Positions 39,401 through 48,052 are shown, counted from the stretch's first letter. The stretch: DNA of 64,000 nucleotides from Mesorhizobium sp. M8A.F.Ca.ET.218.01.1.1 (GCF_004791165.1 NZ_SRUZ01000003.1:868001-932000); one strand, 5' to 3'. A program made the numbers and translations. Notes: generated by a model from the letters alone, not told the origin.

Positions 39401-39557
39401 CAGCCCGGCATGCTCCACCAGGCAGCCAGCCCGGCCGGATACCATGGCCGTTGTGCGGTGACCCAAAAAACCTTATCAAGGCGCACGGTCGGGCGGTGGC
39501 CGTTGCCATGATTTGGGCACCTCATTCGCAACAGGATCGCGCGTCGCGCGTGGAAAA

Positions 39558-40388
39558 ATGACAAAAACCCTTCGCAAATCCCTTCGCAAATTCGCCATTG
39601 CCATCCCGCTTCTCGCCCTTGGCTTCTATTTCATCCCGATGCTGACGACGATCTTCATCGTCTGTGGCCTGATCGACGTACTGCGCAACAGCAGGAAGGA
39701 TCTGGCGCTGTTCAGCGGCTACTTCCTTGGCAACGGGCTCTTCACCTGGTTGCTCTCACCCTTCAACCTGCTGGTCGATCTTCTGTGCTACAGAAATCCG
39801 GGCGTGTGGAAGCTGGAGCAGTTTCCCGCCGACTATCAGCGTGAGGTCAACGAGGTCCTTGATGTCTTCAAGGCGCGCAAGGACGAGATCATCGCCGACA
39901 TCGACGCCAATTTCGGCACCGGCCGGCGTGGCATGTATGTCTATCAATGGTACGGCAAGCACCGGATCGACAACGTCGCTGAATTCAACAAGGATTTCAA
40001 ATACATCAAGACCATTGCCGTTTCGGTCTTCAGGGGCAAGGAATCGACCTCCTGGCATTTCGGGCCGCTGCGGCTCAGCCTGCGCATTCTCTACAATCTG
40101 CTGCCGGTAAAGGCGGAGGTTTTCGTCGAGTGCAACAACGCCAGGAACTACTGGCATGACAATCCGCTCTACATTTTCGACGACACGCTGCTGCATCGTT
40201 CGGTCAACGAATATGACGGCCGCCGCTACTGCGTGTTCATGGACATTGTCAGGCCGTCGCCATTCCCGGGCCTCATCGCGGGGCTTCTCGCCATCGTCTC
40301 GGTGAGCGTCGAGCGCATCAATTCGATGTTCTACAAGAACTGGAAGATGATTGGCTCCACAAAGCCGAAGAAGGTCGAAACCACCTGA
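39558..40388 (+). CDS. Aspartyl/asparaginyl beta-hydroxylase-like (LpxO-like) membrane protein
   Basis: A 276-residue protein. Residues 13-45 (FAIAIPLLALGFYFIPMLTT then IFIVCGLIDVL) form one or two membrane helices, as in LpxO. The C-terminal half carries a cupin-like core: STSWHFGPLRLSLRILYNLL with a first His, then LYIFDDTLLHRSVNEYDGRR and YCVFMDIVRPSP with the second His and Arg. This parallels the VFDETFIH...CDVERP end of LpxO, an Fe(II)/2-oxoglutarate enzyme that 2-hydroxylates lipid A acyl chains. An Asp two residues after the first His in LpxO is Gly here. The substrate is inferred. ATG 39558 is chosen; the frame is open to 39513. A perfect hairpin follows. Confidence 0.62.
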   Translation: MTKTLRKSLRKFAIAIPLLALGFYFIPMLTTIFIVCGLIDVLRNSRKDLALFSGYFLGNGLFTWLLSPFNLLVDLLCYRNPGVWKLEQFPADYQREVNEVLDVFKARKDEIIADIDANFGTGRRGMYVYQWYGKHRIDNVAEFNKDFKYIKTIAVSVFRGKESTSWHFGPLRLSLRILYNLLPVKAEVFVECNNARNYWHDNPLYIFDDTLLHRSVNEYDGRRYCVFMDIVRPSPFPGLIAGLLAIVSVSVERINSMFYKNWKMIGSTKPKKVETT

Positions 40389-40402
40389 GTTGAAGATCCA
40401 TC

Positions 40403-40429
40403 GATGCTGCCGGCTCTGCCGGCAGCATC
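40403..40429 (+). terminator. Perfect 12-bp hairpin after the LpxO-like gene
   Basis: GATGCTGCCGGC-TCT-GCCGGCAGCATC is a perfect inverted repeat 14 bases past the stop. It has no T-tract, so it may be a weak terminator or an mRNA 3'-end stabiliser. Confidence 0.55.
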
Positions 40430-40436
40430 CTGAATG

Positions 40437-40495
40437 CGTTAGGGCAGTTCCAGGAAACGCAGACGGCTTTCCGTCGCGAATTGCGTCAAACCAAG
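40437..40495. repeat. Degenerate rhizobial intergenic repeat
   Basis: GTTAGGGCAGTTCCAGGAAA, then CGGCTTTCCGTCGCGAATTG and CGTCAAA resemble a short repeat I recall from many Mesorhizobium intergenic regions (GGCAGTTCCAGGAAAAGTG... CGGTTTTCCGTCCGGAATTG). In the same 351-base gap (40389-40739) a 13-bp sequence, ATGCTCTGACAAG, is repeated at 40540-40552 and 40555-40567. No gene is present in the gap. Recognition is from memory. Confidence 0.45.
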
Positions 40496-40739
40496 AGCCG
40501 CTGCCGGCGCTCCTGCATTGGTTTGAGCACCGCCAGGCAATGCTCTGACAAGCCATGCTCTGACAAGACGGGCAGCTTTAGCGTTACGTCGGTTCAGACC
40601 TCGGCCTCTTTGGGCCGTCGCCAATTCATTATATGACCTATGTCGCAGGATTCGCATTTGCCCGCACGGCTCCGGCTGCGTCAGGGTATCTCGATTCTGC
40701 CCTCGGCAGTTCTGTCTCTTCCTTCCTTGGCGGATCCAA

Positions 40740-42395
40740 GTGTCAAAGCACAAAGCCTTCGGAGTCTGGGCGGGAACCTACATATGCACCGTGATGCTAG
40801 GCATTGCCATCAGCGCCGCGTACATAAATCTTGAAGAACCGGTCTACTATTGGGACTACGCTGCTTATTTCAATGTGTTCAACCAGCAGGGCGCGCTCCT
40901 GGTCGAGAGCCCCTTCAACTGGCTGAGCCAGGTGGGTACCTCCATTGCCACGCAGGACTATGGTGTGGCTATCCTGGTGCCGTTGATGCCCTTTCACATC
41001 GTCTTCGGTGGTTCGAGGCTTTCCTTCGTCGCTGGAATAGTCTCGGTCTACCTGGTTCCAGCGGCTCTTTTCATAGGCAGGATAAGTTATCTCGAGGCGG
41101 TCTCCGAGGCACCTTCTCGCAGCTGGCCAGCCGTTTGGATCGCGGCCTTGCTCTACACGCCGTTTTGGGCGCCGACACTGCGTGGAATGCCTGATGTTGC
41201 CGGTTGTCTCGCTCTCACCGCGGCAACCTATTTCCTGTGGAAGTCAAAATTCCTGACCCGCGAACCGGTGGTGAGCGGAATATCGGTAGGCGCCAGTCTA
41301 TGGTTGGCATTCATGCTCCGTCGCTGGTACGCCTATGCCGCTATCGGGGTTACCCTTTCCGCGGCGTTCCTGGGCCTGCTGCAGATCGCAAGGGATCGGG
41401 ACCTTCCGGCATTCCGCGCCGCGGCAGGGGGTGGCCTGTGTGCGATCTTCGTTGTCACCGCAACCGCATTGAACTTCCAGCTGCCGCTGATCGCCAGAAT
41501 TCTGGGAACGAGCTACGGCGACCTCTACAGCGGATACAAGACGACCTTTGGCACTGAACTTGGTGAAATGGGGAGCCGGCTCAGCTATGTGAATTGGCTG
41601 CTGATCATTGCCGGGCTTTACATCTCCATTGCCCGCCGCAACAGGTTCTCCCTGTTCTGCGCCATCGCCTCGCTGCTGACATTTTTGATTTTCACCCGGA
41701 CGCAGGATCCGGAACCCCATCATTCACTGCCGATGTTCCTTTGGCTTTTCCCTGCATACGCCCAAGCCATCGTCGCGATCGTTTCCGTGCCGGCGCTGAA
41801 ATCGCGATGGTGGACCGCAGGCATGGCGGTTGCCGCTGGGCTCGCTTTCCTGGGCACATTTTTCCCGACAGGTCGTCAGCTCCTGTCTCCGGTCGATTTC
41901 TTTTTTGCGCGGGAGGCCACGCTCCCGCTCCATCTCGATAATCTCCCCGAATACAGGCGCATGATCGATGATCTGGCCGGCAGAATGGGGCCACAGGATC
42001 GCTTTTCGGTTTTTGCCTCGGGGGCAGTCATGAGCGACGCGCTGTTGTTCGGGATGGATCCGGACCTCGTTCCCCATATCGGCTGGATTTGCCAGGTGGA
42101 TAGTCGTGATCGGTTTCGGCCGGACGCATTGAAATCCAGATTTGTGATTGTGACCGACCCGCCGGTTACTCATCTGCAACCGGGCGCGCAGATTTGCGTC
42201 ACGCTTCCGAACCAATATATTCTTGACGGGCAAGGCATCGGTGCCGCGTACAAGCGCATTGCGCGGTACCAATTGTCCGGCGGCGTTACCGGCTATCTCT
42301 ATGAGCAGATGCGTCCAGTCACGCAGCAGGAACTCAATGCGCTGTACGGCGAATTCAAGAAGAGATATCCGGACTGGACAACACCTGTCTGGTGA
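40740..42395 (+). CDS. Polytopic membrane protein, possible GT-C glycosyltransferase
   Basis: A 551-residue protein with about 10-12 predicted membrane helices in the first 400 residues. It is followed by a soluble C-terminal domain of about 150 residues (LPEYRRMIDDLAGRMGPQDR, then MDPDLVPHIGWICQVDSRDR). The first outside loop has an acidic/aromatic motif, EPVYYWDYAAYFNVFNQQGA, comparable with the Asp loop of lipid-linked-sugar-dependent GT-C enzymes, but no family can be named with certainty. It starts at GTG 40740 with poor ribosome binding sequence; a later start is possible. Codon usage looks less GC-biased than in its neighbours, suggesting accessory origin. It lies downstream of the LpxO-like gene and a repeat-bearing gap. 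Confidence 0.6.
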   Translation: MSKHKAFGVWAGTYICTVMLGIAISAAYINLEEPVYYWDYAAYFNVFNQQGALLVESPFNWLSQVGTSIATQDYGVAILVPLMPFHIVFGGSRLSFVAGIVSVYLVPAALFIGRISYLEAVSEAPSRSWPAVWIAALLYTPFWAPTLRGMPDVAGCLALTAATYFLWKSKFLTREPVVSGISVGASLWLAFMLRRWYAYAAIGVTLSAAFLGLLQIARDRDLPAFRAAAGGGLCAIFVVTATALNFQLPLIARILGTSYGDLYSGYKTTFGTELGEMGSRLSYVNWLLIIAGLYISIARRNRFSLFCAIASLLTFLIFTRTQDPEPHHSLPMFLWLFPAYAQAIVAIVSVPALKSRWWTAGMAVAAGLAFLGTFFPTGRQLLSPVDFFFAREATLPLHLDNLPEYRRMIDDLAGRMGPQDRFSVFASGAVMSDALLFGMDPDLVPHIGWICQVDSRDRFRPDALKSRFVIVTDPPVTHLQPGAQICVTLPNQYILDGQGIGAAYKRIARYQLSGGVTGYLYEQMRPVTQQELNALYGEFKKRYPDWTTPVW

Positions 42396-42470
42396 ACCGC
42401 GACAGGCGGATCTGGCGCTGACCGAGCCCAAGGGATTGACGCCGGCGCCCTCTCAGGGGCAGTAACGGCT

Positions 42471-42845
42471 ATGTTCAATCTGCTTCTTGTTGCCGTTGGC
42501 GGCGGCATCGGTGCCGGCATCCGCCATTTGACCAGTATGGGCGCGCTGCGCCTCGTCGGCCCCAACTATCCCTGGGGCACGATGGCGATCAACATCATCG
42601 GCTCCTTTGCTATGGGGCTGTTCATCGCCGTTCTGGTGCGCCGCGGCGGATCGAACGAGCTCAGGCTATTCGTCGCCACCGGCATCCTTGGCGGCTTCAC
42701 CACCTTTTCCGCTTTTTCGCTCGATTTCGCGACGCTGTGGGAGCGGGGCGCCACGTTGCCGGCGTTTGGTTACGCGCTTGCAAGCGTCATTGGCGCGATC
42801 ATTGCCCTGTTTCTGGGACTTTGGCTTGCAAGAAGCCTGCCATAA
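42471..42845 (+). CDS. crcB: Fluoride exporter CrcB
   Basis: A 124-residue protein with four membrane helices, forming a dual-topology fluoride channel. Family marks: GGGIGAGIRHLTS (residues 9-21), GTMAINIIGSFAMGLFI, and TGILGGFTTFSAFSLDFATL, which contains the phenylalanines lining the pore. It gives resistance to environmental fluoride. No fluoride riboswitch motif was recognised in the 75 bases upstream. Its TAA lies inside the stem of the following terminator. Confidence 0.95.
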   Translation: MFNLLLVAVGGGIGAGIRHLTSMGALRLVGPNYPWGTMAINIIGSFAMGLFIAVLVRRGGSNELRLFVATGILGGFTTFSAFSLDFATLWERGATLPAFGYALASVIGAIIALFLGLWLARSLP

Positions 42846-42873
42846 AGCATGCCATGGCGTGCTTTATGGTTTT
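42840..42873 (+). terminator. Terminator overlapping the crcB stop codon
   Basis: CCATAAAGCA(TG)CCATGG(CG)TGCTTTATGG followed by TTTT. The crcB stop TAA (42843-42845) is in the left arm, so a ribosome finishing crcB would cover the stem and could reduce termination. Confidence 0.7.
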
Positions 42874-42952
42874 GGGCGGCGTGCATTAGTGCTATTGCCG
42901 CGCCAAACGCAGGCCAAGAGCCCTGCTCGGGAAACGGATAAGCGAAAAAGAC

Positions 42953-43933
42953 ATGGCAGGCGTTGAACTGATCACGGTGGAGGCCGGCGAGGCGGGCATG
43001 CGGCTCGATCGCTGGTTCAAGACCCATTTCCCGGGTCTTGGCTTCGGCCATCTGCAGAAGCTGCTGCGCTCCGGCCAGATCCGCGTCGATGGCGGTCGGG
43101 TCAAGGCCGACACCCGTGTCGAGCCGGGCCAGATGGTGCGTGTGCCGCCGCTCGAGGTGGACAAGAAGGGCGAGAGCGCGCTCACAGGCCACTCGATCCG
43201 CAACCAGGGTGACGCCGATGTGCTCGCCAAGATGCTGATCCATGAGGATCCGAAGGTCTTCGTCTTCAACAAGCCGGCGGGCCTCGCCGTTCAGGGCGGC
43301 TCCGGCGTCACGCGCAATGTCGACGACATGCTGGAAGCCTGGCGCAACCAGAAGGGCGAGAAGCCGCGGCTGGTGCATCGGCTCGACCGCGATACGTCGG
43401 GCGTGCTGGTCGTCGCCCGTACCAGGCTGGCCGCCATGAAGCTCTCCGAGGCGTTCCGGGCACGGGAAACCAAGAAGACCTACTGGGCGCTGGTCAAGGG
43501 CGTGCCGCCCAAGCGCGAGGACAAGATCTCGACCTGGCTGATCAAGGAGGCGACGCCGGACGGCGACCGCGTGCGCATCGCCGCGCATGGCGAAAAGGGC
43601 GCCGACCACGCCGTGTCCTATTACCGCATCATCGAGCAGGCGGCGCAGACCATGACCTGGCTGGAGATGGAGCCTCATACGGGCCGCACGCACCAGCTCC
43701 GCGTCCACGCCGCCTATATCGGCTGTCCGATCATCGGCGACCCGAAATACTTCGAAGCCGACACCAACTGGGATTTTCCCGGCGGCATTCAAAACCGCCT
43801 GCACCTGCACGCGCGCCGCATCATTATTCCGCACCCGGACAAGGGCGTCATCGATGTCACCGCGCCGATGCCGCCGCACATGCGCCAAAGCTGGAACCTG
43901 ATCGGCTTCGACGACGCCAGCGCGGAGGATTGA
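42953..43933 (+). CDS. rluC: RluC/RluD-family 23S rRNA pseudouridine synthase
   Basis: A 326-residue RluA-family synthase. An S4 RNA-binding domain (about residues 12-75; RLDRWFKTHFPGLGFGHLQK, LLRSGQIRVDGGRV) is followed by the catalytic domain with HRLDRDTSGVLVVARTR, whose Asp is the nucleophile, and the C-terminal EPHTGRTHQLRVHAAYIGCP. It isomerises uridines in 23S rRNA; the RluC assignment (helix 39/90 sites) is by resemblance and crcB proximity, which is common in alphaproteobacteria. The next gene starts 2 bases after its stop. Confidence 0.88.
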   Translation: MAGVELITVEAGEAGMRLDRWFKTHFPGLGFGHLQKLLRSGQIRVDGGRVKADTRVEPGQMVRVPPLEVDKKGESALTGHSIRNQGDADVLAKMLIHEDPKVFVFNKPAGLAVQGGSGVTRNVDDMLEAWRNQKGEKPRLVHRLDRDTSGVLVVARTRLAAMKLSEAFRARETKKTYWALVKGVPPKREDKISTWLIKEATPDGDRVRIAAHGEKGADHAVSYYRIIEQAAQTMTWLEMEPHTGRTHQLRVHAAYIGCPIIGDPKYFEADTNWDFPGGIQNRLHLHARRIIIPHPDKGVIDVTAPMPPHMRQSWNLIGFDDASAED

Positions 43934-43935
43934 CC

Positions 43936-44853
43936 GTGAGCGGCGCCACCGACGCGCTCGATCGGCGCCACGCTGTCGATATGGCCGCCGCCGCCATCAT
44001 GGTCGGCCTGACCTTTTCCTGGGGGCTGAACTACGTCGCCGCCAAAATCTCCTATGCCGGCTACGACCCGGTCTTCCTGTCGATCGCGCGTTCGGTCATT
44101 GGTGGTTTCTGCGTTTTCCTCTGGTGCCGATGGCGCGGCATCGCGCTGTTCGCCAGGGATGGGACATTGCTGGCCGGCATCGCGGTCGGCGTGCTTTTCG
44201 GCGTCGAGTTCCTTTGCCTCTATGTCGGCCTGGAGCATACGACCGTTGCCCGCAATACGCTGCTGGTCAACTCGATGCCGTTCTGGATGCTGATCGGCGG
44301 CCACTTGCTGCTCGGCGAACGGATCACCACGCGCAAGTTCCTTGGCCTGCTGTTGGCCTTTGCGGGTCTCGTCACCGTTTTTTCCGACAAGCTTGGCGGT
44401 AGCGGAGACATGCTGTTCGGCGATCTCCTGAGCCTTGGTTCCGGGTTTTTCTGGGCTCTGACCAACATCCTCGTCAAGCGATCGAAACTGGTCGAGGCAA
44501 CCGCGGAGAAGCTGCTGCTCTATCAACTCGCCGGCGCGGCGGTCGTTGGCGTGTTGGTGATGCCTCTCGCAGGCCCGCCGGTTCGCGATCCAGCCTTGCT
44601 GCCGACATTGGCGCTGCTTTTCCAGGCGATCTATATCGTCGCCTTCACCTACGTGCTGTGGTTCTGGCTGCTGCGCCGCTATCCGGCCTCCGGCCTGTCG
44701 AGCTTCACCTTCCTCTCGCCGGTTTTCGGTGTTTTATGCGGCTCGATGTTCTTGAATGAGCCGCTGACCATTCGCATCTTCCTGGCACTTGGTCTCATCG
44801 CGGCGGGCCTGATCATCGTCAACCGGCCGGCGCGCAAGCTGACGCCGGTGTGA
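43936..44853 (+). CDS. DMT-superfamily transporter (EamA domains)
   Basis: A 305-residue inner-membrane protein with ten predicted helices in two EamA repeats (about 15-145 and 160-295): VGLTFSWGLNYVAAKISYAG, LEHTTVARNTLLVNSMPFWM, then SLGSGFFWALTNILVKRSKL. These export or take up metabolites such as amino acids; the substrate is unknown. GTG 43936 is preferred, as GGAGG lies 7 bases upstream within the rluC end. It is coupled to rluC and nearly touches the ATP12 gene, so rluC-DMT-ATP12 looks like one operon. Confidence 0.88.
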   Translation: MSGATDALDRRHAVDMAAAAIMVGLTFSWGLNYVAAKISYAGYDPVFLSIARSVIGGFCVFLWCRWRGIALFARDGTLLAGIAVGVLFGVEFLCLYVGLEHTTVARNTLLVNSMPFWMLIGGHLLLGERITTRKFLGLLLAFAGLVTVFSDKLGGSGDMLFGDLLSLGSGFFWALTNILVKRSKLVEATAEKLLLYQLAGAAVVGVLVMPLAGPPVRDPALLPTLALLFQAIYIVAFTYVLWFWLLRRYPASGLSSFTFLSPVFGVLCGSMFLNEPLTIRIFLALGLIAAGLIIVNRPARKLTPV

Positions 44854-44864
44854 AAGAGATTTTC

Positions 44865-45656
44865 ATGCGCGATATCCTCAACGACCTCGAAGCGGGCAAG
44901 TATCTTTCCGATCCGGATCCGGTGCGTCGCGCCCAGATCCAGATGAAGACGCCGCTGCCCAAGCGCTTCTACAAGGAGGTTTCGGTCGTGCCGGTGGAAG
45001 CTGGCTTTGCCGTGCAACTCGACGGCAGGCCGGTGCGCACCCCGGGCAAGGCGTTGCTGGCGCTGCCGACCGAGGCGGCCGCGACGCTGGTTGCAGGCGA
45101 GTTCGCCGAACAGGGCGAGACGATCAATCCGGTGACGATGCCGGTGATGCGGCTTGTCAACACCGCCATCGATGGCGTGGCCAGCGATCCGCAGGCGGTG
45201 CTGGAAGACATTCTGCGTTTCGCCTCGTCGGACCTGCTCTGCTATCGCGCCGACGCTCCACAAGGGCTGGTCGAGCGGCAGAACGAGCAGTGGGATCCCG
45301 TCATCGACTGGGCGCGCGCTTCGCTCGGCGTTCGCTTCAACCTTGCCGAGGGCATCATCCATGTCGAGCAGCCGCGCGAGACCATTGCCGTGCTGGGCAG
45401 CCATCTGGCGCAGCGCGCCCAACCGCTGCGCCTTGCCGCCATTCATGTCATGACGTCGCTGACCGGCTCGGCACTGCTGGCGCTGGCGGTCGATTTCGGC
45501 GAGCTCGACGGCGAGGAAGCCTGGGCCGCCGGCCATGTCGACGAAGACTGGCAGATCGCCCAGTGGGGACAGGACGCCGAAGCCGTCGCGCGCCGCACCG
45601 CGCGCAAACGAGATATGATGGCCGCCGTCAGCCTGCTCGAAGCGCTGCAGGCCTGA
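44865..45656 (+). CDS. ATP12-family F1-ATPase assembly chaperone
   Basis: A 263-residue protein of the ATP12 family. The N-terminal domain carries KRFYKEVSVVPVEAGFAVQL and DGRPVRTPGKALLALPTEAA; the helical C-terminal domain carries LRFASSDLLCYRADAPQGLV, ERQNEQWDPVIDWARASLGV and TGSALLALAV. In mitochondria ATP12 holds the F1 alpha subunit until the hexamer forms; alphaproteobacterial homologues are assumed to do the same. ATG 44865 is chosen with AAAGAG 8 bases upstream; GTG 44850 overlaps the transporter stop and would add five residues. Confidence 0.93.
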   Translation: MRDILNDLEAGKYLSDPDPVRRAQIQMKTPLPKRFYKEVSVVPVEAGFAVQLDGRPVRTPGKALLALPTEAAATLVAGEFAEQGETINPVTMPVMRLVNTAIDGVASDPQAVLEDILRFASSDLLCYRADAPQGLVERQNEQWDPVIDWARASLGVRFNLAEGIIHVEQPRETIAVLGSHLAQRAQPLRLAAIHVMTSLTGSALLALAVDFGELDGEEAWAAGHVDEDWQIAQWGQDAEAVARRTARKRDMMAAVSLLEALQA

Positions 45657-45840
45657 GCGCTTCGCTCCGCCTTCGCACTGCACCTAATACGAAAGTCATA
45701 ATCCCATCGTCGCGGTGCCTTTCCCCGGCGCTTTCTGCCATTTTTCCTGTGTTGGCTGCGTCTTGTGAGTCCGCGTTCCGAGGAGAACGCGGACGTTGGC
45801 GCACAGCATCGAGGACTGGGTCTCACGGGAGGATAACTCA

Positions 45841-47730
45841 ATGGCAATGGCATCGACCGCCGGCGGAACGAGCCGCGGCATGACGCGAGAGGAGAAGAAA
45901 GTCATCTTCGCTTCCTCGCTCGGCACCGTTTTCGAATGGTACGATTTCTATCTCTACGGCTCGCTGGCGGCTTTCATCGGCTCGACCTTTTTCAGCCCGA
46001 CCATTCCCGAGGCAACGCGCAACATCTTCGCGCTGCTTGCCTTTGCCGCTGGCTTCCTGGTGCGCCCGTTCGGCGCGCTGCTGTTCGGTCGCATCGGCGA
46101 CCTCGTCGGCCGCAAATACACATTCCTGGTCACCATGACGATCATGGGTCTCTCGACCTTCCTGGTCGGCCTTCTGCCCGGCTATGCGACCTTGGGCATC
46201 GCGGCTCCGGTGATCCTGATCGCCCTGCGCATGCTGCAGGGCTTGGCGCTGGGCGGCGAATATGGTGGTGCGGCCACCTACGTCGCCGAGCACGCGCCCG
46301 ATGACCGCCGCGGCTTCTACACCTCATGGATCCAGACGACCGCGACGCTAGGCCTGTTCCTGTCGCTGATCATCATCCTTATCGTGCAGGGATCGCTGAG
46401 CAAGGAGACTTACGCCGCCTGGGGCTGGCGCATTCCTTTCATCGTCTCTTTCCTGCTGCTCGCCGTCTCGATCTGGATCCGGTTGTCTCTGTCGGAGTCC
46501 CCGACCTTCCAGAAGATGAAGGAAGAAGGCAAGGGCTCCAAGGCGCCGCTCTCGGAAGCCTTTGGTCAGTGGAAGAACGCCAAGATCGCGCTCCTGGCGC
46601 TGCTCGGCCTCACCGCCGGTCAGGCCGTCGTCTGGTACAACGGCCAGTTCTACGCGCTGTTCTTCCTGCAGAACGTGCTGAAGGTTGACGCGCAGTCGGT
46701 CAACATCATGATCGCCATCGCGCTGGCGCTAGGCTCGATCTTCTTTGTCGTGTTCGGCTGGCTCTCCGACAAGATCGGCCGCAAGCCGATCATCATGGCT
46801 GGCCTTGCGCTGGCCATCGTCTGCACCTTCCCACTCTTCAAGGCGTTGACCTGGGCCGCCAATCCGGCGCTCGCCAAGGCACAGCAGAGCACCCGGGCAA
46901 CGGTGACGGCGGCACCCGGCGACTGCAGGTTCCAGTTCAATCCGGTCGGCACGGCGAAATTCACGACATCCTGCGACATCGCGACTTCGTTCCTGACCAA
47001 GAACTCGGTTCCGTATGATGTGGTGTCGACGGCGGCGGCCGGGACGGCTGCGTCAGTCAAGATTGGTACAGAGACGGTGCCGTCCTACGATGCGGTCGCG
47101 GCCGGCGATCAGGCCAAGGCCAAGGACGCGGTCTTCGTCAAGGCCGTCAACATGTCCCTGCGGGACAGCGGTTATCCGCTGAAGCGTGCGGCAATTAAGG
47201 TTGCGGACCAGAAACTCGATGCCTTCATCGCAGCCAATCCTGAACTCAAGCTCGACGCAGCCGCGATCCGCGGCGGCGAGAAGGCAGCGGTGCCGACCGA
47301 TCAGGCGGTCAAGGACAAGCTCTTGACCACCGATGAGGCCGCGGGCGCACCCGAGGTCACCGTCTACAACATACCGGACGGCGGTGCCTTTGCCATGTTC
47401 GCCGATCCGGCGGCGGTGAACTGGCCGATGACAATCGGTATCCTGTTCATCCTGGTGCTGTTCGTGACCATGGTTTACGGGCCGATCGCGGCGATCCTTG
47501 TCGAGATGTTCCCGACCCGCATCCGCTACACCGGCATGTCATTGCCCTACCACATCGGCAATGGCTGGTTCGGCGGCCTGCTGCCGGCGACGGTGTTCGC
47601 GCTCAGCGCCTACAAGGGCGACATCTACTATGGCCTTTGGTACCCGGTGGTCATCGCGGCGATGACGCTGATCATCGGCATGATCTTCGTCAAGGATACG
47701 CTGGGAACCGACCTGCACGCCAAGGAGTAG
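45841..47730 (+). CDS. MHS-family MFS transporter with a large inserted domain
   Basis: A 629-residue member of the metabolite:H+ symporter group: FEWYDFYLYGSLAAFIGSTF (residues about 30-49) is the MHS hallmark and RIGDLVGRKYTFLVTMTIMG the MFS loop 2-3 motif. Twelve helices are predicted, but about 190 residues (roughly 335-524) are inserted between helices 8 and 9. The insert is soluble and alanine/lysine/aspartate-rich, with Cys362 and Cys378 that could form a disulfide outside the membrane. Frame and codon usage run through unbroken, so this is not a frameshift. Substrate unknown; MHS members carry osmolytes, dicarboxylates or aromatic acids. GGGAGG precedes ATG 45841. Confidence 0.88.
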   Translation: MAMASTAGGTSRGMTREEKKVIFASSLGTVFEWYDFYLYGSLAAFIGSTFFSPTIPEATRNIFALLAFAAGFLVRPFGALLFGRIGDLVGRKYTFLVTMTIMGLSTFLVGLLPGYATLGIAAPVILIALRMLQGLALGGEYGGAATYVAEHAPDDRRGFYTSWIQTTATLGLFLSLIIILIVQGSLSKETYAAWGWRIPFIVSFLLLAVSIWIRLSLSESPTFQKMKEEGKGSKAPLSEAFGQWKNAKIALLALLGLTAGQAVVWYNGQFYALFFLQNVLKVDAQSVNIMIAIALALGSIFFVVFGWLSDKIGRKPIIMAGLALAIVCTFPLFKALTWAANPALAKAQQSTRATVTAAPGDCRFQFNPVGTAKFTTSCDIATSFLTKNSVPYDVVSTAAAGTAASVKIGTETVPSYDAVAAGDQAKAKDAVFVKAVNMSLRDSGYPLKRAAIKVADQKLDAFIAANPELKLDAAAIRGGEKAAVPTDQAVKDKLLTTDEAAGAPEVTVYNIPDGGAFAMFADPAAVNWPMTIGILFILVLFVTMVYGPIAAILVEMFPTRIRYTGMSLPYHIGNGWFGGLLPATVFALSAYKGDIYYGLWYPVVIAAMTLIIGMIFVKDTLGTDLHAKE

Positions 47731-47754
47731 TCGATAGGCTCTTACGAACGAAAA

Positions 47755-47785
47755 GCCCGGCGCGAGCGATCGCGCCGGGCTTTTT
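47755..47785 (+). terminator. Intrinsic terminator after the MHS transporter
   Basis: GCCCGGCGCGA-GCGA-TCGCGCCGGGC then TTTTT, with AAAA before the stem. It lies between the transporter and the convergent gstI gene, and because of its flanking A and T runs may act in both directions. Confidence 0.88.
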
Positions 47786-47810
47786 CATGCGAGATCGACG
47801 TGGAGCGGCT

Positions 47811-48005
47811 TCAGCTTTTCCGTTGCGGGTTTTCTTCCTCGACGGCGGCCTCGTGGTACCAACCATCGAAATCGGCGTGCTCGCCGCGAAGCGCGGCAAG
47901 CTCTGCCGCGAATTTGGCCTTGGCGCCTAAATTTAAGGCAGGCCTGCGCGCTGCCAGCGGGAACATCAGGATTTTCGCCGACGGACGCGATTGCGTGACT
48001 TGCAT
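47811..48005 (-). CDS. gstI: Glutamine synthetase translation inhibitor (GstI-like)
   Basis: A 64-residue soluble protein (MQVTQSRPSAKILMFPLAAR ... KAKFAAELAALRGEHADFDG, WYHEAAVEEENPQRKS) transcribed away from glnII. In Rhizobium leguminosarum a protein of almost the same size, GstI, is encoded divergently from glnII and blocks GSII translation when nitrogen is plentiful. Size, place and orientation fit; I match it mainly by context. GGGAG lies 8 bases before ATG 48005. A sigma-70-like promoter is visible at 48053-48081, overlapped by a palindrome, which suits repression when nitrogen is scarce. Confidence 0.78.
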   Translation of the reverse strand: MQVTQSRPSAKILMFPLAARRPALNLGAKAKFAAELAALRGEHADFDGWYHEAAVEEENPQRKS

Positions 48006-48052
48006 TGCCGGTCTCCCTTGTTTTTCAGAAGCTCGTCGATTCAGTTCTCATC

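Noticed and set aside
42396..42470. Fluoride riboswitch before crcB
   Set aside because: The short gap does not show the conserved pseudoknot pattern I would expect; there is too little sequence for the motif plus expression platform.
45841..47730. MHS transporter insert considered as a frameshift or misassembly
   Set aside because: The frame, codon bias and flanking membrane helices run through without a break, so the insert is a real part of the protein.
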